NCBI RefSeq assembly: GCF_004341445.1
Contig: NZ_SLXV01000025.1
Coordinates: forward strand, 1 to 39,101
DNA: 39,101 bases
From: Baia soyae
GTDB taxonomy: Bacteria; Bacillota; Bacilli; Thermoactinomycetales; Thermoactinomycetaceae
Reading direction: 5' to 3'
Under the pieces are notes generated by a model. The model was not told where the DNA came from, made no database searches, and saw only the letters and a list, made by a program, of their open reading frames with translations. The position numbers and the translations under genes were made by a program. Shown here piece after piece: positions 34,597 to 39,101 of this stretch (position 1 is its first letter; the number at the start of each line of letters is the position of its first letter).

Positions 34597-35157
34597 ATGA
34601 AATTGGGTGTCGATATTGATGGTACCATCAAAGATACGAAGCAGGCGGCGGTCACCGTTTATAATGAAGAGTTTCAAAAAGAGGTACGAGCAGAGGATCT
34701 TACTGAATTTTATCTAGACCGAGCATATGGGTTAACGCCCGAGGAGGGCCGGAAGACTTGGAGGCGTCTGGAGGAAAAGATTTACCGACTAGGTGTTCCA
34801 CTACCTCACGCCAGGGAGGTCCTACATCAGTTGTCGCAGGAAGGGCATGAGATTTACTATATCACGGCTAGACCGGGTCTCCCAAACATTCAAGAGGTAA
34901 CAAAGAATTGGTTACGGGAGAATGAATTTCCCTATCAAAGTGATCGTTTGATTATGAGTTCGATAGATAAAGCCAAGGTAGCTTTAAAGCTAGGAATTGA
35001 TTTATTCTTTGAAGATGCCCCTAATCATCTAGATCGACTGATAGAGCAAAAAGTTCACACGATGATTGTAGATGCACCGTATAACCGTCAGTATTCAAAG
35101 GAAGTTCCTCGGATTACCGATTGGCGCCAAGTCTATGAATACATAACGAAGCTCTAA
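34597..35157 (+). CDS. HAD-family phosphatase (putative 5' nucleotidase)
   Basis: A 186-residue HAD hydrolase. The nucleophile motif is GVDIDGTIKD (Asp6, Asp8), followed by a small cap (about 15-75), motif II YYITARPG (Thr near 91), the motif III Lys in SSIDKAKVALKLG, and motif IV LFFEDAPNHLD. Size and motifs match the NT5C/YqfW-like putative deoxynucleotidases that dephosphorylate small phosphate esters; the substrate is unknown. GGAGTGATC precedes the ATG. It has its own terminator at 35176-35220. Confidence 0.9.
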   Translation: MKLGVDIDGTIKDTKQAAVTVYNEEFQKEVRAEDLTEFYLDRAYGLTPEEGRKTWRRLEEKIYRLGVPLPHAREVLHQLSQEGHEIYYITARPGLPNIQEVTKNWLRENEFPYQSDRLIMSSIDKAKVALKLGIDLFFEDAPNHLDRLIEQKVHTMIVDAPYNRQYSKEVPRITDWRQVYEYITKL

Positions 35158-35175
35158 TACCGATGGAATAGATGG

Positions 35176-35220
35176 AAAGAATACGAGACAAAGGATAAAG
35201 TGACGGGCTCGTATTCTTTT
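35176..35220 (+). terminator. Terminator after the HAD gene
   Basis: AAAGAATACGAG (35176-35187) pairs perfectly with CTCGTATTCTTT (35208-35219) across a 20-nt loop, then T. The following 35221-35390 is strikingly AT-rich and holds no gene; TGGTAAAAT (35294-35302) is an extended -10 candidate for the S1 gene. Confidence 0.75.
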
Positions 35221-35397
35221 ATGAATATACGCATTGTTTCACAAATTATAAAATATTCATTTTCAAATTAAAATAGAAATTTTTAAGCATTTTTGGTAAA
35301 ATAAACATAAGGTAAATTTTCATTTTTATATTGATTTTTATCCATTATCGCTTTAATGTAAGGATGTATAGTTTATCATGAAAGGAGGCCATATGCT

Positions 35398-36033
35398 ATG
35401 GCTGAAAAATCACTGGATGAGAGAATAGAAGAATTCACACAACAAACTTCTCTCGCCACAGACCTAGCAAAACCACCCCCATACAAAGTGGGAGACCATA
35501 TCGATGCAACGATTACGTTTATCGCTTCTTATGGCGCTTTTGTGGAGTTAGAAGGTGGGAAATATTCAGGATTGATTCATATAAAGAATATAGCAAACCA
35601 ATATATTGAGGATATACATGATTTCCTTGAAGTTGGAATGACGATTAATGCAAAAATTATTAGAATACACAGTGATTTTCGAATTGAACTCAGTACACTT
35701 CATCTGGATTTAAAGAAAACACCGCAAGTCAGCGAGAATCGCTTTTATCTTTCTCCTTTGGAGAAGTTAAAAAATGGACTGCCTACGGGTCATGATATCA
35801 TAGAAAGTAGTAGTGCAAAACCGCCAGAGGAAATACAGAGAATTTTCAATTATCTATCTAAGGTGGTCGGGATTTTATCCCCAGAAAGTAAGGAGAAAGT
35901 ACAAAGTTTGGTGCATGAAAAGGGTGTGTTTGCTTTTACCATGAGTTTGGTCGAGGCGTTAAAAGTTTTCGAAGCGGATCTATCTTTGTATCTAGTGAAG
36001 GAAATAGAGAAGCAAATGAGGGATGATCTTTAG
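35398..36033 (+). CDS. S1-domain RNA-binding protein with an unknown C-terminal half
   Basis: A 211-residue protein. Residues about 28-100 form an S1 RNA-binding domain: YKVGDHIDATITFIASYGAF, VELEGGKYSGLIHIKNIA, VGMTINAKIIRI. The N-terminus is an acidic helix (MAEKSLDERIEEFTQQ). The C-terminal ~100 residues are helical with no family I recognise (LSKVVGILSPESKEKVQSL). AAAGGAGG upstream supports ATG 35398; the ATG at 35393 is out of frame. The 3' end overlaps the next gene by 11 bp, indicating coupled translation. The very AT-rich upstream region differs from its neighbours and may mark acquired DNA. An antitoxin-like or regulatory role is speculation. Confidence 0.82.
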   Translation: MAEKSLDERIEEFTQQTSLATDLAKPPPYKVGDHIDATITFIASYGAFVELEGGKYSGLIHIKNIANQYIEDIHDFLEVGMTINAKIIRIHSDFRIELSTLHLDLKKTPQVSENRFYLSPLEKLKNGLPTGHDIIESSSAKPPEEIQRIFNYLSKVVGILSPESKEKVQSLVHEKGVFAFTMSLVEALKVFEADLSLYLVKEIEKQMRDDL

Positions 36034-36274
36034 CCAAGATCAATCAGAGTTTATTACGACGTACCACGCCGCAGAGCGCACGGATCGATTAAAAAAGGAG
36101 TTAACTCCTGAAGACATTATCCAACTGGCAAAAGGAGGAAGAGTTATTCTAGACACTAGAGATCATCGATATATACAAAGTGGCGATTTGCGGTTCCCGT
36201 GCGTAAAAGAGAATGGGAAATTTATTATTAAATCGATAATAAGTAAGGATATGTATATGACTGCGAAAGATTAA
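36023..36274 (+). CDS. DUF4258-like small protein, 83 aa
   Basis: The sequence begins MIFSQDQSEFITTYHAAERTD. The layout HAxxR, then a helix (LTPEDIIQLAKGG), RVILD, a strand pair (YIQSGDLRFPCVKENG) and a final KFIIKSIIS strand, resembles DUF4258. That family of small proteins is often found in toxin-antitoxin-like or mobile contexts, and some members are compared with RelE/ParE folds. The start codon lies inside the S1-domain gene (11-bp overlap), so the two are translated together. It ends at a bidirectional terminator shared with rarA. The family call is from pattern only. Confidence 0.65.
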   Translation: MIFSQDQSEFITTYHAAERTDRLKKELTPEDIIQLAKGGRVILDTRDHRYIQSGDLRFPCVKENGKFIIKSIISKDMYMTAKD

Positions 36275-36275
36275 C

Positions 36276-36306
36276 AAAAAACAAGCGCCAGAAACGCTTG
36301 TTTTTT
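36276..36306. terminator. Bidirectional terminator between the DUF4258-like gene and rarA
   Basis: AAAAAACAAGCG (36276-36287) pairs perfectly with CGCTTGTTTTTT (36295-36306), 7-nt loop. Symmetric A/T tails suit both converging genes. Confidence 0.92.
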
Positions 36307-36312
36307 GTTTGC

Positions 36313-37641
36313 TTAGGATTCGCTAGACTGTTTCATCCAACGCATAAACTCTGATAATTTTTGTTCGTATCCATGAGCACTAGGTTGATAGAATGACTTA
36401 CCACAGTGTTCATTTGGAAGATACTGCTGCTGAGTGTATCCTCTAGGGAAATCATGTGGATACAGATACCCTTTCCCACGGCCTTGTGATTTTGCACCCG
36501 GGAAATGACTGTCGCGTAGGTGGTGAGGAACTTCCGCGCGTACTTCCTGCTTCACTGTTTCAAGAGCTTGCTGAATTCCTGTATAAGCAGAGTTACTTTT
36601 AGGAGCCGTAGCGAGATAGATGACGGCTTCAGCTAGTGGAATCTGGGCTTCCGGGAGTCCAACGAGTTCCACGGCATGGGCGGCAGCTGAAGCGATAAGT
36701 AAGGCCCTAGGATCGGCCATTCCCACATCTTCTGCGGCGTGAATCATAATTCTTCTTGCGATAAAACGAGGGTCTTCTCCTCCTAGGATCATTTTGGCCA
36801 GATAGTACAGGGATGCATCAGGATCAGAGCCACGCATACTCTTAATCCAGGCAGAGACGGTGTCATAATGCTGATCTCCCGATTGATCATAGCGAACATG
36901 CTTACGTTGGATCGACTCTTCTGCGATTTCTAAGGTGATATGTCGGATTCCATCTGCATGAGGCGTCGTGGTCATCACCGCCATCTCTAGCGCATTTAGC
37001 ACACGACGACTATCTCCACCTGCCATTCGTACAAGATGTTGACAGGCATCTGGATCCATTTGCACTTGAACATTTCCCAGACCTCGTTCGTTGTCCTGCA
37101 AGGCTTGGTCGATGATTTGGGTAAGCTCCTCTTCATTCAGTAGTTCTAATTGGAACAAGAGGGAGCGTGATAGGAGGGCGGCATTTACTTGAAAAGAAGG
37201 ATTTTCTGTAGTTGCTCCAACTAAAATGAGTGTACCTTCCTCGACATCAGGTAGTAGCGCATCTTGCTGAGAACGATTAAAACGATGGATTTCATCGACA
37301 AATAAAATCGTTCTCGTTCCGTACATTCCTAAGCGTTCTTTGGCAGACCGAACGACTTGGCGTAAGTCATTTACTCCTGCTGTAACGGCATTTAGCTGTT
37401 CGAAATGAGCTTGTGTAGATTCGGCTATGATCTTGGCAATCGTGGTTTTTCCAGTCCCGGGTGGTCCATGTAAGATAATCGAAGAGAGTTGATCGGCTTC
37501 GATGGCACGGCGCAGTAATCTCCCTTGCCCTACGATGGAGGATTGGCCGACGAACTCCTGAAAGTTTCGAGGCCTCATACGAGAAGCAAGTGGTCCTTGA
37601 TGCTTGGATGTCAAAGCCTGCTGATACTCAAATAGATCCAT
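36313..37641 (-). CDS. rarA: Replication-associated recombination protein A
   Basis: A 442-residue AAA+ ATPase of the RarA/MgsA/WRNIP1 family acting at stalled replication forks. Walker A GPPGTGKT (59-66), Walker B FVDEIHR (Asp116, Glu117), sensor 1 VGATTENPSF, and arginine-finger region LLSRSLLFQLE are seen. The C-terminal tetramerisation half follows, with YHLRDSHFPGAKSQGRGKGYLYPHD-type sequence in two blocks. The ATG at 37641 follows GGAGGAG on this strand (about 37651-37657). Length and motifs are complete. It stands alone, convergent with the S1/DUF4258 pair, and occupies the same general neighbourhood as in Bacillus (downstream of aspS). Confidence 0.97.
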   Translation of the reverse strand: MDLFEYQQALTSKHQGPLASRMRPRNFQEFVGQSSIVGQGRLLRRAIEADQLSSIILHGPPGTGKTTIAKIIAESTQAHFEQLNAVTAGVNDLRQVVRSAKERLGMYGTRTILFVDEIHRFNRSQQDALLPDVEEGTLILVGATTENPSFQVNAALLSRSLLFQLELLNEEELTQIIDQALQDNERGLGNVQVQMDPDACQHLVRMAGGDSRRVLNALEMAVMTTTPHADGIRHITLEIAEESIQRKHVRYDQSGDQHYDTVSAWIKSMRGSDPDASLYYLAKMILGGEDPRFIARRIMIHAAEDVGMADPRALLIASAAAHAVELVGLPEAQIPLAEAVIYLATAPKSNSAYTGIQQALETVKQEVRAEVPHHLRDSHFPGAKSQGRGKGYLYPHDFPRGYTQQQYLPNEHCGKSFYQPSAHGYEQKLSEFMRWMKQSSES

Positions 37642-37763
37642 GTAGAGATTCTCCTCCAGCTACTTTCTCCGTTTTCTTTATACTAATATAATATATATTC
37701 TTGAACAAACTTTTAAATCAGTAGGTAGAGTATTGAAGGGGTTGTCCCAAAACGTGACATTGA

Positions 37764-37805
37764 AAATACTTCAAATAAGCCCGATTCAGCTTATTTGAAG
37801 TATTT
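37764..37805 (-). terminator. 17-bp hairpin, probable terminator of the surface-protein gene
   Basis: AAATACTTCAAATAAGC (37764-37780) pairs perfectly with 37789-37805 across an 8-nt loop. On the minus strand TTTTCAATG follows. It lies about 80 nt beyond the stop of the minus-strand collagen-like gene. Past it at 37738-37753 is GGGGTTGTCCCAAAA. Confidence 0.7.
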
Positions 37806-37886
37806 ATACTCTAATCTTCCTTCATATGAACCTCTGAATAAATTCCAATATTTCTTCACTTATCATGCTAGCTAGATAACGATGTG

Positions 37887-39101
37887 TTATGACCCCTGAC
37901 CAAATGGATTCACTCCACTCCATGTTGCTAGAGTAAGTGGAATGGTCCCAACAACAGTATCTGTCATTTGGTCGATGACAAATACCTGATTCGCAACCGA
38001 TGATGGGGAATAGACCAGATTAGCTGCAAACGAATTTTGATATGGTGTAAGGAATTGGTTAAGTGAAATACCATCAGAACTTTGCCCTGTTGGAATAACG
38101 GTACTTACGGTAGTAGGAAAGCTTGATACATCCGCCACTCCAACGCCCACGGTAGTATTCCATCTTTGAATATATAACTTTTTCGTCATCGGATTTACAG
38201 CTAACTCAGTAACATTGAATCCAACAGGGATGGTTGAATAAATAGTACCGGGACCCGTTGCTGTATTAATAACAGTAACGTTCATAGATCGGAAGTTTCC
38301 AATGTAAACAAACTTATTTTGCGCATCAACACTAACTCCTTGTGCTTGAACATTGGTTCCAATGGTAACGGTTGAAACGATCGTTCCGCCATTCGCAGCT
38401 GTCGTATCAATAATAGATACGTAACTTGTGGCTCCGGCTGATGAAGGTCCATCCGCAACGTAGAGTAGATTCGTTAACGGATTGAATCCCATCTTTAATG
38501 GACTGGGTCCAACCGGGATCGAGGCTATGAATGTACTAGGAAAACTAGAAACATCATAAACATTCACCCTGTTATTATTCGAATCGCCTACATATAAAGT
38601 ATTCTTGTTTGTCGTCGTTAATCCACGTATGAGGGGAGTAGTCCCTGGAATGGTTATGGTATCAATGATTGTATTACTTATCCCGTCAATGACATAAACA
38701 TTTGCCGTTCCACTGACGTAAACCAAATTATTAAGGGTATCTACTTCTCCGTCTGGGTTTCCGAGAGCCGTTCCCACGGGAATCATAGCTATGATGTGAT
38801 TCGTCCTAGCATCGCTAGCAATTACAGTGCTTCCACCTGCAGCATAAACCAATGGCACAGGAGTTGTATTTGTTCCTGTCGGTCCTTGAGGCCCTGTCGG
38901 TCCTTGAGGCCCTGTTGGCCCTTGAGGCCCCGTCGGTCCTTGAGGCCCTGTTGGCCCTTGAGGCCCCGTCGGTCCTTGAGGCCCTGTTGGCCCTTGAGGC
39001 CCCGTCGGTCCTTGAGGTCCGATATCCCCCGAAGGCCCACTTGGTCCCGTTGGTCCCTGAGGTCCGATATCCCCCGAAGGCCCACTTGGTCCCGTTGGTC
39101 C
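37887..39101 (-). CDS. Collagen-like / YVTN beta-propeller surface protein (5' end outside the window)
   Basis: The frame is open from the window edge to the stop TAA at 37887, giving 404 visible residues. The GTG at 38858 is an internal Val codon, not the start. The first ~75 residues are collagen-like G-x-y triplets: [15 protein letters not shown] twice, then GPTGPQ repeated. After [11 protein letters not shown] comes a ~320-residue YVTN-type beta-propeller with recurring blades ([77 protein letters not shown]). Collagen-like stalks with a C-terminal globular domain are typical of exosporium or spore-surface filaments; the propeller as head would be a binding or structural module. That role is inference. 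The N-terminal part cannot be seen. Confidence 0.88.
   Translation of the reverse strand, partial: GPTGPSGPSGDIGPQGPTGPSGPSGDIGPQGPTGPQGPTGPQGPTGPQGPTGPQGPTGPQGPTGPQGPTGPQGPTGTNTTPVPLVYAAGGSTVIASDARTNHIIAMIPVGTALGNPDGEVDTLNNLVYVSGTANVYVIDGISNTIIDTITIPGTTPLIRGLTTTNKNTLYVGDSNNNRVNVYDVSSFPSTFIASIPVGPSPLKMGFNPLTNLLYVADGPSSAGATSYVSIIDTTAANGGTIVSTVTIGTNVQAQGVSVDAQNKFVYIGNFRSMNVTVINTATGPGTIYSTIPVGFNVTELAVNPMTKKLYIQRWNTTVGVGVADVSSFPTTVSTVIPTGQSSDGISLNQFLTPYQNSFAANLVYSPSSVANQVFVIDQMTDTVVGTIPLTLATWSGVNPFGQGS
38881..39101. repeat. Tandem repeats encoding collagen-like triplets
   Basis: 18-bp units alternate as GGTCCTTGAGGCCCTGTT and GGCCCTTGAGGCCCCGTC, forming a 36-bp unit present three times at 38899-39006. 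From about 39007 a 45-bp unit (15 residues) repeats, with GATATCCCCC at 39021 and again at 39066. The array is near-identical at DNA level and likely to vary in copy number. Confidence 0.9.

Noticed and set aside
38858-38858. GTG as the start of the propeller protein
   Set aside because: It is an internal Val codon in [11 protein letters not shown], no ribosome binding site precedes it, and the frame stays open to the window edge.
38822-39085. Minus-strand frame of 87 codons rich in Gly, Leu, Lys and Asp
   Set aside because: Off-frame reading of the collagen-like tandem repeats. The in-frame reading gives perfect G-x-y triplets that continue into the propeller.
38881-39101. CRISPR-like repetitive array
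   Set aside because: Units are contiguous 18/36/45-bp coding repeats without spacers.

Overview
The window comes from the chromosome of a low-GC, endospore-forming firmicute of the Bacillales type. It carries an alpha/beta-type SASP, a repeat-rich gamma-type SASP, the Bacillus-like order rel-dtd / T-box-hisS-aspS-6S RNA / rarA, and strong AGGAGG ribosome binding sites with frequent TTG starts. A relative of Thermoactinomycetaceae is my guess, not something I could test. Most of the window is housekeeping sequence. No rRNA, tRNA, CRISPR array or intact transposase gene was seen.

Layout. 1-3.7 kb: spore-related and small genes (alpha/beta SASP, an acidic unknown, a Lys-rich unknown, a leaderless subtilase, a five-site gamma SASP). 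3.7-10.1 kb: phosphatidylserine decarboxylase, an MFS transporter, an aldehyde dehydrogenase and a very large DUF2339 membrane protein. 10.4-23.3 kb: greA, a secreted unknown, then two DNA-end-processing pairs, a YhaO/YhaN-like nuclease-ATPase pair and an AddB/AddA-like helicase-nuclease pair. These are separated by a small membrane protein and a 55-codon spore-protein-like gene. 23.4-28.6 kb: a membrane protein, bifunctional (p)ppGpp synthetase/hydrolase, D-aminoacyl-tRNA deacylase and transketolase. 28.8-30.7 kb: two membrane proteins separated by about 800 bp of structured non-coding DNA. 30.8-34.5 kb: consensus promoter, T-box leader, hisS, aspS and 6S RNA. 34.6-39.1 kb: a HAD phosphatase, an overlapping S1-domain/DUF4258-like pair, rarA on the minus strand, and the 3' part of a collagen-like/YVTN-propeller surface protein that runs off the window end.

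The most unusual observation is a family of about 200-285 bp structured repeats with three members here (16446-16672, 29564-29848, 29964-30217). Two are about nine-tenths identical and differ by compensatory base-pair changes. The third has almost completely different stem sequences but pairs at the same positions and keeps the same unpaired blocks (GCTCARATA, GTCCGCTCC, AACTCGC, ACGCTCARACAT, AACATCGCA). All three lie between a stop codon and an intrinsic terminator, with the conserved blocks on the sense strand of the upstream gene. This looks like a structured RNA, possibly spread as a small mobile element, rather than ordinary intergenic DNA.

Other points of interest: an AddA-like protein with its own four-cysteine iron-staple pattern, an AddB-like partner with no N-terminal Walker A, a hisS-aspS T-box whose specifier region holds overlapping Asp and His codons, and an S1/DUF4258 overlapping gene pair behind an AT-rich region.
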